Positions 51,197 to 59,884 of a stretch of DNA of 64,000 bases are shown piece after piece. Source of the DNA: Natrinema ejinorense (GTDB taxonomy: Archaea > Halobacteriota > Halobacteria > Halobacteriales > Natrialbaceae); NCBI RefSeq assembly GCF_002494345.1, contig NZ_NXNI01000001.1, positions 1,798,001 through 1,862,000 on the forward strand, written 5' to 3'. How positions within the stretch are numbered: position 1 is the stretch's first letter; the number at the start of each line of letters is the position of its first letter. A program made the position numbers and the translations under genes. The notes under the pieces are model-generated. The model ran no database searches. It was not told the DNA's origin and saw only the letters and a list, made by a program, of their open reading frames with translations.

Positions 51197-51991
51197 ATGA
51201 TTCCGATCGACGACTCTCCGATCGTTCGCGACGGCAAGTCACTGATTCTGGCGATGGACCACGGGCTCGAGCACGGCCCTGTCGACTTCGAAGCAGTTCC
51301 GGAGAAACTCGATCCAGCGACGGTCTTCGAGACGGCGACCCACGACGCCGTCACGTCGATGGCCGTTCAGAAGGGGATCGCGGAGGGGTACTATCCGAGC
51401 TACGAGGACGACGTCAACCTCCTCCTGAAGCTCAACGGGACGTCGAACATGTGGATGGGAGAGCCCGACTCCGCGATCAACTGCTCGGTCGACTACGCGG
51501 CCGAGTTGGGTGCCGACGCGGTCGGCTTCACCGTCTACAGCGGCTCGAACCACGAGGTCGAGATGTACGAGGAGTTCCGTCGGGTACAGGAGAAAGCCCG
51601 CGAGTACGACCTCCCGGTCGTCATGTGGTCCTACCCCCGCGGCCAGGGGCTCAAGAACGACACCAAGCCGAGCACGATTTCCTATGCCACCCGTATCGCC
51701 CTCGAGGTCGGTGCCGACATCGCGAAGGTCAAGTACCCCGGCAGCGCCGACGCCATGGAGCACGCGTGCAAGGCCGCAGGCGACATGAAAGTCGTCATGA
51801 GCGGCGGCTCGAAGACCTCCGACTACGACTTCTGCTCGACCGTCGAGGCCGCCGTCACCGCCGGCGCGAGCGGGCTCGCGGTCGGCCGCAACATCTGGCA
51901 GCGCGAGGACCCGACCCGGATCCTCGACGCCTTAGAGGAGGTCATCTACGAGGAAGCGACCGCCGACGCGGCACTCGAGGCCACCGAATAG
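51197..51991 (+). CDS. fba: Class I fructose-bisphosphate aldolase (archaeal DhnA type)
   Basis: The 264-residue enzyme cleaves or forms fructose-1,6-bisphosphate through a Schiff base. The barrel strands LAMDHGLEHGPVDF, VVMWSYPRGQG and ADIAKVKYPG (K177 and K179, one of which carries the Schiff base) match the archaeal type. GGSKTSDYDF and AVGRNIWQRED form the phosphate site. Its stop is 1 bp before the fbp start, so the two are an operon. Confidence 0.93.
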   Translation: MIPIDDSPIVRDGKSLILAMDHGLEHGPVDFEAVPEKLDPATVFETATHDAVTSMAVQKGIAEGYYPSYEDDVNLLLKLNGTSNMWMGEPDSAINCSVDYAAELGADAVGFTVYSGSNHEVEMYEEFRRVQEKAREYDLPVVMWSYPRGQGLKNDTKPSTISYATRIALEVGADIAKVKYPGSADAMEHACKAAGDMKVVMSGGSKTSDYDFCSTVEAAVTAGASGLAVGRNIWQREDPTRILDALEEVIYEEATADAALEATE

Positions 51992-51992
51992 G

Positions 51993-52862
51993 ATGACGGT
52001 GTCCGATCCAGTCGTCGAGGACGTAGTGACGACGATCAGCCGCTCGGCGACCGAGATTCGACAGGGGCTGATCGGCCGCCGCGGGACGGTCGAGGGGGAA
52101 AACCCAAGCGGCGATACCCAAGCCGAGGCCGACGTCTGGGCCGACGAGTTACTCGGCGATCGAATCGCCGGGATCGACGGCGTCGGCCAGTACGCCAGCG
52201 AGGAGCGAGCCGATATCGTCGACTGCGGCGACGATCCCGCGGCGTCGGCGGCGTACGCCGTCGCAGTGGACCCACTCGACGGCTCGTCGAACCTCAAATC
52301 CAACAACACGATGGGGACGATCTTCGGGGTCTACGACGCCGCGCTCCCCGCCCGCGGTGACACCCTCGTCGCCGCCGGCTACGTCCTCTACGGCCCGATC
52401 ACGACGATGGTGATCGCCACCGACGATACCGTCTCGGAGTACGAACTCACCGGCGGCGAGCGAACGATCGTCGAGCGCGACGTCACGTTGCCCGCGGAGC
52501 CGGTCGTCTACGGCTTCGGCGGTCGCGTCCCCGACTGGCCCGCGGACTTCCGCGAGTACGCCCGCGAGATCGAGCGGGAACTCAAGCTCCGGTACGGCGG
52601 CGCACTGATCGGCGACGTCAACCAGGTACTCACCTACGGCGGCACCTTCGGCTACCCCGCACTCGAGTCCCGACCCGAGGGTAAACTCCGGCTCCAGTTC
52701 GAAGGGAATCCGATCGGCTACGTCGTCGAGCAGGCCGGCGGTCGCTCCTCGAACGGCACGCAGTCGTTGCTGACCGTCGACCCCGACGAACTGCACGACC
52801 GAACGCCGTTACACGTCGGCAACGACGATCTGATCGACCGGCTCGAGTCGACGGTCGCGTAG
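51993..52862 (+). CDS. fbp: Fructose-1,6-bisphosphatase
   Basis: The 289-residue phosphatase removes the 1-phosphate from fructose-1,6-bisphosphate, the committed step of gluconeogenesis. It has the class I metal motif VDPLDGSSNLKSN, YASEERAD (Glu ligand) and GGTFGYPALESRPEGKLRL for the sugar site. Adjacent fba and fbp on one transcript suggests coordinated gluconeogenic flux. Confidence 0.93.
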   Translation: MTVSDPVVEDVVTTISRSATEIRQGLIGRRGTVEGENPSGDTQAEADVWADELLGDRIAGIDGVGQYASEERADIVDCGDDPAASAAYAVAVDPLDGSSNLKSNNTMGTIFGVYDAALPARGDTLVAAGYVLYGPITTMVIATDDTVSEYELTGGERTIVERDVTLPAEPVVYGFGGRVPDWPADFREYAREIERELKLRYGGALIGDVNQVLTYGGTFGYPALESRPEGKLRLQFEGNPIGYVVEQAGGRSSNGTQSLLTVDPDELHDRTPLHVGNDDLIDRLESTVA

Positions 52863-52892
52863 CGCCGTCTCGAGGGCTCGTCGCCGCCGGTT

Positions 52893-53153
52893 TCAGGGCT
52901 CGTCGTCGCCGCTCACCCAGGCTGCCGTCACGGTGACGTAGAGAGCGACGCCCCCCACGAGCATGGCGTAGAACGCCCAGCGGGGCCAGGCGTTCTCGAG
53001 GAAGAGGAGCGTCAGCAAGAGGACCCACAGCGAGACGGCGAGCAGGTCGCCGAGGAGTCGGAGGACACCGCTCGCGACGCTTCGGACGCGACTCCGGTCG
53101 GATCGCGAGTTACGGGCGGTATCGTTGCTCATATTCGAGTCGGTGTTCGCCAT
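52893..53153 (-). CDS. Small membrane protein with two helices
   Basis: The 86-residue protein has a basic N-terminus (residues 1-30), two hydrophobic helices (about 33-52 and 57-78) and an acidic end. I do not recognise the family. It lies downstream of the trypsin-like gene on the same strand, 36 bp away, and could be co-transcribed with it. Confidence 0.65.
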   Translation of the reverse strand: MANTDSNMSNDTARNSRSDRSRVRSVASGVLRLLGDLLAVSLWVLLLTLLFLENAWPRWAFYAMLVGGVALYVTVTAAWVSGDDEP

Positions 53154-53189
53154 CGGACGGTCAGCCGGAAGCGAGCCAGTGGGCGGTAG

Positions 53190-54362
53190 TCAGAAGTGAT
53201 AGCCATGGTTCTCCGTCAGTCGGTAGGCACCGACGCCCCAGACGTAGCTCTGTCCGGGCCACCAGGTCCGGGCGTTGTTGAAACCCGCGACGAGCACCTC
53301 GCCGTCGTCGCCCTCGGGGTCGGTGTGATAGCTCACCGAGCCGCTGTCGCCGTCGGTCAGATCCATCTCGCCGCCCCAACGGATCTGCCCGCGCCGACAG
53401 AACTCGTCGGTAAAGCAGGTAACCGCATCGACCCCCTGGATCTTCCCCGTCGTGTGCCCGCTCAGGGCGCCGACCTTCTCGAGTTCCTCGTCGCGAGCGG
53501 CGAGGTCGGCGAGGCCGAACCTGGTGAACTGGCCTCGAATGCGAGGCTGCGACGGCGCGTCGATCCTGCTTGCGGGTTCGACCCAGCCGCTTGGTTCGAC
53601 GGCCGCGACGTCCTCGATGGGATGGTAGTGGACGACCCGTCCCAGTTCGATGGGGTCGGCCTCCTCGCGGGGCAACAGCAAGGCGTCGTCCGCGGAGTCG
53701 TGATTCTCACGAAACGCATGCTCGGCCGTCACGAAGAGCCGTCGCTGGCCGTCGGGATGATACAGCGCCGGTCCGAGCGTCGCGATACTCGAGGGCGTTT
53801 CACAGGCGACGCCGCTCGGGACGGTTCCGTCCGAGGGCGCCTCCGCGAACCGTGGTTCGCTGAATTCGGGATCGTCCTTGATCGCTTCGATATCGATGAT
53901 CGTCTCCGTATCGATACTGATCCCGTCGGCGAGTTCACTGAACAGTTCTCGCAGGGAGTGGCTGTCGCTCGAGAGACCGACGGAGACGGTGGCGGTTCCG
54001 CTCGAGTAGTCGCCCGGGACGACGGCGCTACCGAGATAGCCGGTGAAGGCGAGACTGGCGAGTCGCTCGTTCAGTTCGAGGGCTTTCTTGACAGCGGCGT
54101 ACCACTCCGCAGGGACGTATCTGGTCCGTTCCTGGAGCGACCACGGATCGTCGGGGACCTCCCTGACGAGTGCGGTGACGATGGGGACGTCGCCGTCGTC
54201 GGCTGCCAGGAAGTCGTCGACGCCGAGCCACTGTGCCATCCCGACTGCGAAGCCGCCGCTGACGATGGTTCGCAGGAACTCCCGCCGATCCATTCCCGAC
54301 TCGAGTCGATCGCGAAGCGATGCGAGCTGGGAGCCGAGATGTTCGATGTTTGCTGACGGCAT
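53190..54362 (-). CDS. Tat-exported trypsin-like serine protease
   Basis: The 390-residue protein has a Tat-type motif, MDRREFLRTIVSGGFAVGMA (24-43), after a 23-residue lead, so it should be exported folded; ATG 54293 is a second possible start. The catalytic triad of a chymotrypsin-fold protease is read as H215 (VTAEHAF), D251 (IEDVAAVE) and S340 (GDSGS, 338-342). There is a long domain in front of the triad (60-200) with no known match. A secreted protease, or a binding relative of one, is likely. Confidence 0.8.
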   Translation of the reverse strand: MPSANIEHLGSQLASLRDRLESGMDRREFLRTIVSGGFAVGMAQWLGVDDFLAADDGDVPIVTALVREVPDDPWSLQERTRYVPAEWYAAVKKALELNERLASLAFTGYLGSAVVPGDYSSGTATVSVGLSSDSHSLRELFSELADGISIDTETIIDIEAIKDDPEFSEPRFAEAPSDGTVPSGVACETPSSIATLGPALYHPDGQRRLFVTAEHAFRENHDSADDALLLPREEADPIELGRVVHYHPIEDVAAVEPSGWVEPASRIDAPSQPRIRGQFTRFGLADLAARDEELEKVGALSGHTTGKIQGVDAVTCFTDEFCRRGQIRWGGEMDLTDGDSGSVSYHTDPEGDDGEVLVAGFNNARTWWPGQSYVWGVGAYRLTENHGYHF

Positions 54363-54819
54363 GCGGCAATGCTGGTCTTCAGTCGCTATGCGCCCCGCTC
54401 CGCCGAACCCTCCGTATACGGACACGGAATCGATAACCGATACAACGAACGACAAACGCGATAAAATCGGTTCTGCCTGCAGTTGCCGCCGACGATATCG
54501 TCGCCACGAGCCGACGAACGATCGACCGGACCGAAGGGCTGGGCAACTGAATGCGGCGTTCGTCCCACCGTCCGTTCAGTACGTGGAGTCGCCGCGCTGA
54601 CGATCACGGAGACGGCACGCGTTCCGTCGGCTCCTGTCGTGACTGCGAGCGTGCGTCCGCCGCTCGCGGCGACCGCCGGCCGTTGGGGGTGATCGACTGG
54701 GCACGAGCCCCTTTTCTCTCGGTTCCGTCTCTGACGCCCGGAATCCAGCGGGAGTCCGAACGACTGTGCGACCGGGGATCGGGGAAAACGGTATTTGGTC
54801 CCCCGACACAGCACGTAGC
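54363..54819. other. Divergent intergenic region before the carboxyltransferase
   Basis: The 457-bp stretch holds the promoter of the trypsin-like gene, an A/T-rich patch around 54420-54475, and that of the acyl-CoA carboxylase gene, with an AACGGTATTTGG patch before ATG 54820. I see no gene or repeat in it that I can support. Confidence 0.4.
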
Positions 54820-56613
54820 ATGCGAGTTCGTATCGCGGCCGGTGCCGACGACGACGAGGCTGCGGCGATCGCGGCCGCGCTGGCAGGGCACGTCGGCGAG
54901 ACGGTCGAGCTGTTCCTCGGCGACGAGACGGAGCCGACGGTGGTCCACGAAATCGAGTCACCAGCCGACGGCGAATCGGCAGCCGATCCCGAGACGGAGC
55001 CCACCGAGGCCGAGCGCGATCTCGGCCCCACCGAGCGCGAAGCGCGTCTGTGGGACGAGATCGAAGACATCCTCGAGGGTGGCCCCGAGAAGTACAAAAC
55101 GCAACTCTCCGAGGAGGGCAAGCTGTTCGTCCGCGATCGACTCGAGTTGTGGTTTGCCGGCGACGACAGCGAGATACACTTCGAGGACGGTCGGTTCGCG
55201 GCGTTCGACGACTGGCACCCAAGCGGTGCAAACACCGACGAAGACGACGGTGACGGCGACCGCCTCCCGGCGGACGGCCTCATCACGGCCGCAGCCACGT
55301 TCGAGGGCCGGGACCTCCACGTGATGGCCAACGACTACACGGTCAAGCGCGGCAGCATGGCCGCGAAAGGCGTCGAGAAGTTCCTCCGAATGCAACAGCG
55401 CGCGCTCAAGACCGGCAATCCGGTGCTGTACCTGATGGACTCCTCGGGCGGGCGGATCGACCAGCAGACGGGCTTTTTCGCCAACCGCGAGGGGATCGGG
55501 AAGTACTACTACAACCACTCGATGCTCTCCGGACGGGTGCCCCAGATCTGTGTCCTCTATGGGCCGAGCATCGCCGGGGCGGCCTACACACCTGTCTTCG
55601 CGGACTTCACGATCATGGTCGAGGGGATGTCCGCGATGGCGATCGCCTCCCCGCGGATGGTGCAGATGGTCACCGGCGAGGACATCGATCTCCAGGAACT
55701 CGGCGGGCCGGCAGTCCACATGCAGGAGTCGGGGTCGGCGGACCTGATCGCCGACGACGAGGAACACGCCCGCGAACTCGTGGCACGACTGATAACGTAT
55801 CTGCCGGACAACGCCGACGAGAAACCGCCACAGCGGGAGCCGGCCGAGCCAGCCGGGTCCCCCGACGGAATCGACGCCATCGTCCCCCAGCAACCGAACA
55901 AGGGGTACGACATGACCGACGTCATCGACCGAATCGTCGATGCGGGGTCGTACTTCGAGTTACGGCCCGATTACGGTCCGGAGATACTCACCGCGTACGC
56001 CCGGATCGACGGTCGTCCGATCGGCATCGTCGCCAACCAGCCAGCCCACCGTGCCGGCGCGATCTTCCCGGACGCGGCCGAGAAAGCTGCGGAGTTCATC
56101 TGGAAATCGGACGCGTTCAATATCCCCTTACTCTATCTCTGCGACACGCCCGGTTTCATGGCCGGCTCGCAGGTCGAGAGAGACGGCATCTTGGAGCAGG
56201 GCAAGAAGATGATCTACGCGACTTCCTCAGCCACGGTTCCCAAACAGACCGTCGTCGTCCGGAAAGCCTACGGCGCGGGGATCTACGCGATGGGCGGGCC
56301 CGCCTACGACCCCGAGAGCGTCATCAGTCTTCCCTCGGGCGAAATCGCCATCATGGGGCCCGAAGCGGCGATCAACGCCGTCTACGCGCGCAAGCTCTCC
56401 GAGATCGACGATCCAGACGAACGCGAACGGATGGAACAGGAACTCCGCGAGGAGTACCGCGAGGACATCGACGTTCATCGAATGGCGAGCGAGGTCGTCA
56501 TCGACGAGATCGTTCCGCCGAGCACGCTGCGCGCGGAACTGGCCGCCCGGTTCGACTTCTACGAAGGCGTCGAGAAGTCCCTGCCGGACAAGAAACACGG
56601 GACGATACTCTGA
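54820..56613 (+). CDS. Acyl-CoA carboxylase carboxyltransferase subunit with extra N-terminal part
   Basis: The 597-residue protein is a biotin-dependent carboxyltransferase (propionyl/acetyl-CoA carboxylase beta type, one chain with N and C halves). Core motifs are LYLMDSSGGRIDQQTGFF, GPSIAGAAYTPVFADF and LPSGEIAIMGPEAAINAVY. The oxyanion holes of both halves are present (GGR and GGPA-like). The first about 60 residues, with an acidic Glu/Thr linker, precede the usual start and are unlike the family. The biotin carboxylase and carrier subunits are not in the window. Confidence 0.9.
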   Translation: MRVRIAAGADDDEAAAIAAALAGHVGETVELFLGDETEPTVVHEIESPADGESAADPETEPTEAERDLGPTEREARLWDEIEDILEGGPEKYKTQLSEEGKLFVRDRLELWFAGDDSEIHFEDGRFAAFDDWHPSGANTDEDDGDGDRLPADGLITAAATFEGRDLHVMANDYTVKRGSMAAKGVEKFLRMQQRALKTGNPVLYLMDSSGGRIDQQTGFFANREGIGKYYYNHSMLSGRVPQICVLYGPSIAGAAYTPVFADFTIMVEGMSAMAIASPRMVQMVTGEDIDLQELGGPAVHMQESGSADLIADDEEHARELVARLITYLPDNADEKPPQREPAEPAGSPDGIDAIVPQQPNKGYDMTDVIDRIVDAGSYFELRPDYGPEILTAYARIDGRPIGIVANQPAHRAGAIFPDAAEKAAEFIWKSDAFNIPLLYLCDTPGFMAGSQVERDGILEQGKKMIYATSSATVPKQTVVVRKAYGAGIYAMGGPAYDPESVISLPSGEIAIMGPEAAINAVYARKLSEIDDPDERERMEQELREEYREDIDVHRMASEVVIDEIVPPSTLRAELAARFDFYEGVEKSLPDKKHGTIL

Positions 56614-56778
56614 ACGCGCCCGGAATCCCCCCTGTTCGGCGTCCCAGTGGGCCTTTCTGTCGACCCGACTTCCGTCCCAGCGGCCCCCTCCGCGACCTGC
56701 TTCTCGACCGTCTCGAGACCCTGCTACGAGACCGGGTCCGTCGAGCAGGTATGCACACCCACGAGATCGGTCCCATCG

Positions 56779-56864
56779 CTATCGTCGCAACTGAAACGAT
56801 TTCCACACTGATCGCAACGCTGTCGTGTGATCAGGTGTGCAATGACTTTCAGTTGCGACTATAG
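56779..56864. repeat. 86-bp palindromic element, family B, copy 2
   Basis: CTATCGTCGCAACTGAAA and TTTCAGTTGCGACTATAG are inverted repeats (17 of 18). The element has the same 86-bp length as copy 1 (6018-6103) and 75 of 86 identical bases. At position 8 the base changes from A to C while its partner at 79 changes from T to G, so the pair is kept. It lies in the 371-bp gap (56614-56984) between the carboxyltransferase gene and the small membrane protein; I see nothing else in that gap. Confidence 0.85.
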
Positions 56865-56984
56865 TTATGATCGCTTACCGACGACGGAACTCCCCCTACG
56901 CCTGGCATAACAATAGCCCGCGTGGTAGAATCGGCGCGTGCTCCCGACGGCACGACGAGCCGGTTCGACCCCGGCGGGGGGCCT

Positions 56985-57335
56985 ATGAGTTCCGAGGGCG
57001 CGTCCCTGCACCACCGTCTCCCCGGCGATCTGACGCCCGTCGATCTCGAGCGACTGCTCTGGGGAGCCGTCGTCCTTGCTTTGGCCGCCGACGTCGCGAC
57101 GACGTTCGTCGGCCTCCATCTGGGGCTGTCCGAGTCGAACCCGGCTGCTCGCGGGGCGATCGAGGGATACGGGGTGGGCGGTATGCTCGCGCTGAAGGCG
57201 TTCGCGGTCGGTGTTGGGCTCGTCTGTCGGCTCCTCCTCGAGCAGGTTTACCGGCCGATCGTCCCGGCTGGGCTCGCAGTACCGTGGCTGGCCGCCGCGC
57301 TCCTGAACGTCTATACGATCGCGACCGTCCTGTAA
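56985..57335 (+). CDS. DUF5658-like small membrane protein
   Basis: The 116-residue protein has three or four membrane helices, with the pattern ADVATTFVGLHLGLSESNPAA at the first helix pair, and SNPAARGAIE following; this matches my memory of DUF5658. Its role is unknown. ATG 56985 gives a short charged start; a longer frame from 56922 adds 21 unlike residues. The gene faces the PH-domain genes. Confidence 0.72.
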   Translation: MSSEGASLHHRLPGDLTPVDLERLLWGAVVLALAADVATTFVGLHLGLSESNPAARGAIEGYGVGGMLALKAFAVGVGLVCRLLLEQVYRPIVPAGLAVPWLAAALLNVYTIATVL

Positions 57336-57345
57336 ACGACCGGCG

Positions 57346-57927
57346 TTATGGCTTCCCCTCGAGGTCGCGTCGCCACGCTCGAACCTCGGCGAGGACGCCC
57401 TCCCACTGATCGCGCCGCCCCGGAATCTCGGCGTCCGTCAGCCCCTCGCGTTGGGCCTCCAGCCGGTCGTGAATCGCGTTGGGGTCTTCGACGTTCCAGA
57501 ACGCGAGTTCCAGGCCGCCCGCGGTTTCGATCGTGACGGTCCCGTAGCCGACGAACCGGCCGATCGCATCCTGCTCGACGGTGGTGTTCTGGATCCGCTC
57601 GAGCGAGACGGTTCGAACGGTTCGCCCGAGGACGCCGTGGCGCGTCGCGGCTCTCGCGTTCGTGACGACGAACGCCGTTCGCGAGACGCGAGCGTACTGC
57701 CACAGCGCGGGTGTGACGAGGATCGGAATCCCGACGGCGGCGAAGACCGGCACGACATCGATGGCGACTGCAACCAGGAGGCCGATCGTCCCCACGACCG
57801 CGAAGACGGCCCACGGAAGGACGGTCTGGATCCGCGGGCGCTCCTGCCAGCGGACCTGCTCGCCGGCCTCCATCGGGAGCCAGGGTGGGCCATCCGTGAC
57901 GGCGTCAGATCGATCGGTCTTCGTCAT
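57346..57927 (-). CDS. Membrane protein with bacterial PH (DUF304/bPH_2) domain, second of pair
   Basis: The 193-residue protein has two membrane helices (about 37-70) in front of a bacterial PH domain (about 75-165, FVVTNARAATRHGVLGRTVR, then LERIQNTTVEQDAIGRFVGYG). YdbS/YdbT-type pairs of such proteins are linked to envelope tasks in bacteria; in archaea the role is unknown. It overlaps the gene upstream by 23 bp, so the two are a coupled pair. Confidence 0.85.
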   Translation of the reverse strand: MTKTDRSDAVTDGPPWLPMEAGEQVRWQERPRIQTVLPWAVFAVVGTIGLLVAVAIDVVPVFAAVGIPILVTPALWQYARVSRTAFVVTNARAATRHGVLGRTVRTVSLERIQNTTVEQDAIGRFVGYGTVTIETAGGLELAFWNVEDPNAIHDRLEAQREGLTDAEIPGRRDQWEGVLAEVRAWRRDLEGKP

Positions 57928-58528
57928 ACTCGTAGGACTGGTCGTCGGTTCGTCGGGTCCCAGTACTCGTCCCGGCGTCGGATCGGCCCGCGGCTCCCCC
58001 CTCGACGGCCGTCCGAATCGCGCGGAGTTCGGCGAGGATCTCCTCGAGGATCTCGTCTTTCGTGCGCTCGTCGGCGGAGTCGCCGCGTTCGCGTTTGATC
58101 CGTTCGCCGATCCGCTGTTGGATGGCTCTGGGATCGGGAACCGAGTCGAACGACATCTCGACGCCGGAGCCGCCGGCGGTGCTGATCTCGACGGAGCCGT
58201 AGCCGAAGTGAGTTCCCAGCGCGCTCTGACTGTAGGAGATATCCTGTACCTTCCCGTGTTCGATCCGCTTGACGTCCCGCGAGAACACGCCGGTTTTCTT
58301 GTAGAGCGCTCGCGTCGTCACGACGTAGTGGGTGTTCGTCACGCGGAGGTACTCGCTGGCGATGATGAGGAGTCCGATCAGGACGATCGTGAGCGGGATT
58401 CCGATCACGAACGCCGGAACGAGCGTTCGCCGATCCGGGCCGCCGGCCCAGAGGATCTCCTCGTCGTCGTCCAGCGAGAGCCACTCGAGGTCGACCCCCG
58501 CATCGACGGCTGACGTCTCGGTACTCAT
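57905..58528 (-). CDS. Membrane protein with bacterial PH (DUF304/bPH_2) domain, first of pair
   Basis: The 207-residue protein has the same layout: two helices (about 40-62), then a PH domain (about 65-145, YVVTTRALYKKTGVFSRDVKRIEHG, then SYSQSALGTHFGYGSVEI), with a charged helical tail at the end. ATG 58528 is chosen over a GTG 9 bp upstream. It probably forms a heterocomplex with the downstream paralogue. Confidence 0.85.
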   Translation of the reverse strand: MSTETSAVDAGVDLEWLSLDDDEEILWAGGPDRRTLVPAFVIGIPLTIVLIGLLIIASEYLRVTNTHYVVTTRALYKKTGVFSRDVKRIEHGKVQDISYSQSALGTHFGYGSVEISTAGGSGVEMSFDSVPDPRAIQQRIGERIKRERGDSADERTKDEILEEILAELRAIRTAVEGGAAGRSDAGTSTGTRRTDDQSYEYDEDRSI

Positions 58529-58533
58529 TCTGG

Positions 58534-59016
58534 TCACTCCTCCGCTCCGTTCCCGTTAGTATGCTCCTGTTTCAGCGAGAGTGCGGTTCGGTCGAACTCG
58601 CAGACGAGCGGTTCCTCCGAGTCGTTCACTTTGAACGCCTCGACGTGCAGAGTGACGATCCCGCGCTCGCCGTCGCTGGTCTCGCGCTTGTCGGTGACCG
58701 TCGACTGGACGCGAATCGTGTCCCCGTGGAAGACCGGATTCGGGTGTTCGACGTTGTCGTAGGAGAGGTTCGCGACGATGGTCCCGTCGGTGGTTTCGGG
58801 AATCGAGACGCCGACCGCCAGCGACATCGTGTAGAGCCCGTTGACCAGCCGCTCGCCGAACTCCGTGTCGGCTGCGAACTCAGAATCGAGGTGCAGCGGT
58901 TGTTGGTTCATCGTCATGTCACAAAAGCGCTGGTTGTCACTTTCGGAGATCGTCCGCCGGCGTTCGTGTTCGATGGTCTCGCCGACCGTGAACTCCTCGT
59001 AGTACAGTCCGGTCAT
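58534..59016 (-). CDS. MaoC-family hot-dog hydratase
   Basis: The 160-residue protein is a single hot-dog domain with the MaoC pattern YYEEFTVGETIEHERRRTI, then DMTMNQQPLHLDSEFA and ERLVNGLYTMSLAVG. The hydratase Asp/His pair of true (R)-specific enoyl-CoA hydratases is represented by the NQQPLHLD segment. It should hydrate an unsaturated acyl-CoA; the exact substrate, for example enoyl-CoA or mesaconyl-CoA, is not settled. It is a single gene 5 bp from the PH-domain genes. Confidence 0.85.
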   Translation of the reverse strand: MTGLYYEEFTVGETIEHERRRTISESDNQRFCDMTMNQQPLHLDSEFAADTEFGERLVNGLYTMSLAVGVSIPETTDGTIVANLSYDNVEHPNPVFHGDTIRVQSTVTDKRETSDGERGIVTLHVEAFKVNDSEEPLVCEFDRTALSLKQEHTNGNGAEE

Positions 59017-59335
59017 AGGTTCGGAATCGCGCAGTACGCACAAAAACGTGTCGACACTTCGAAAGGTATGTGGGTCCGGTCCGCGTTCGTCCGGTGCTCG
59101 AGGACGACGACTATTCGATCGGTTCCCGGCCGATCCGACGGCGTTCCCGGCGGAGTTCGACCGAGACCGCTCCGCGGTCGGATATCGGTCGCTCGGACCC
59201 GCCGCGATTCCCCCAGCGGCTCTCGAGTGAAGCGCCAGTAGCGCCGGTAGCAGTCGTATGCGGGACGGTCCGACCACGGGCGATCCCGATCGGAATCGAT
59301 TACATGATCGAGTTCCTGTATAGATTCAAGAACGT
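59017..59335. other. Intergenic region of 319 bp
   Basis: The region lies between the divergent MaoC gene and the small unknown gene at 59336. I see no clear promoter box, repeat or further gene in it. Confidence 0.4.
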
Positions 59336-59797
59336 ATGCCCGACGAGAATTCCGACATCGCCGCTGCCATCGCTACCGTACGGAACGGCGACCGCTACGA
59401 ACTGGAACCTGCCTGCGACGACGAACGCGTACTGTTCGTCAACGTCTCGGAAACGGGGTTCGAGCGGTTCGAGATAGCTGTTACGGTGTCCGTGAGAGAG
59501 ACGGACGTGCCCGACGATATCGTCCCAGTCACCGCCGTCGACGACCGCGGGGAAGCAACCCCACTGGTCGAAGCCCTCGGCCGTGAGGGAGTGTTCGCCG
59601 AGCTAGTCGATGCCGTTTCGAACGCCTACAACTTGCCCGAAGAAACAGTCTCCGAGCGCCTCGAAACCGACCTTCACTGTACACGATCGTGGCCCGATCA
59701 ACCGACGGTATCGAACGTGGTCTTCCAAACGCGCCTCGCCGGTGGTCCTGGCGGGATGCGCTCCGAACGGTTCCACGCCGACGACCTCGTCTATTAA
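59336..59797 (+). CDS. Hypothetical haloarchaeal protein
   Basis: The 153-residue acidic protein has no motif I know. Visible parts are a beta-rich first half (RYELEPACDDERVLFVNVSET, FEIAVTVSVRETDV), a helical middle (LVDAVSNAYNLPEETVSERLE) and a C-terminal part with HCTRSW and GGPGGM. It might be a small haloarchaeal regulator or stress protein; that is a guess. ATG 59336 is the first Met. It converges with the aldehyde dehydrogenase gene. Confidence 0.6.
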   Translation: MPDENSDIAAAIATVRNGDRYELEPACDDERVLFVNVSETGFERFEIAVTVSVRETDVPDDIVPVTAVDDRGEATPLVEALGREGVFAELVDAVSNAYNLPEETVSERLETDLHCTRSWPDQPTVSNVVFQTRLAGGPGGMRSERFHADDLVY

Positions 59798-59884
59798 CCG
59801 CGCTACCGTTCGGCAGCGGTCGTCCGAATGGAGCGTGACGGACCGTCCGGTGTAAGTTTTGCGTGATATTTTATTATGGCGGAG

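Noticed and set aside
56922-56984. 21-residue extension of the DUF5658-like protein
   Set aside because: It lacks family similarity and runs through low-quality sequence after repeat B; ATG 56985 is the better start.
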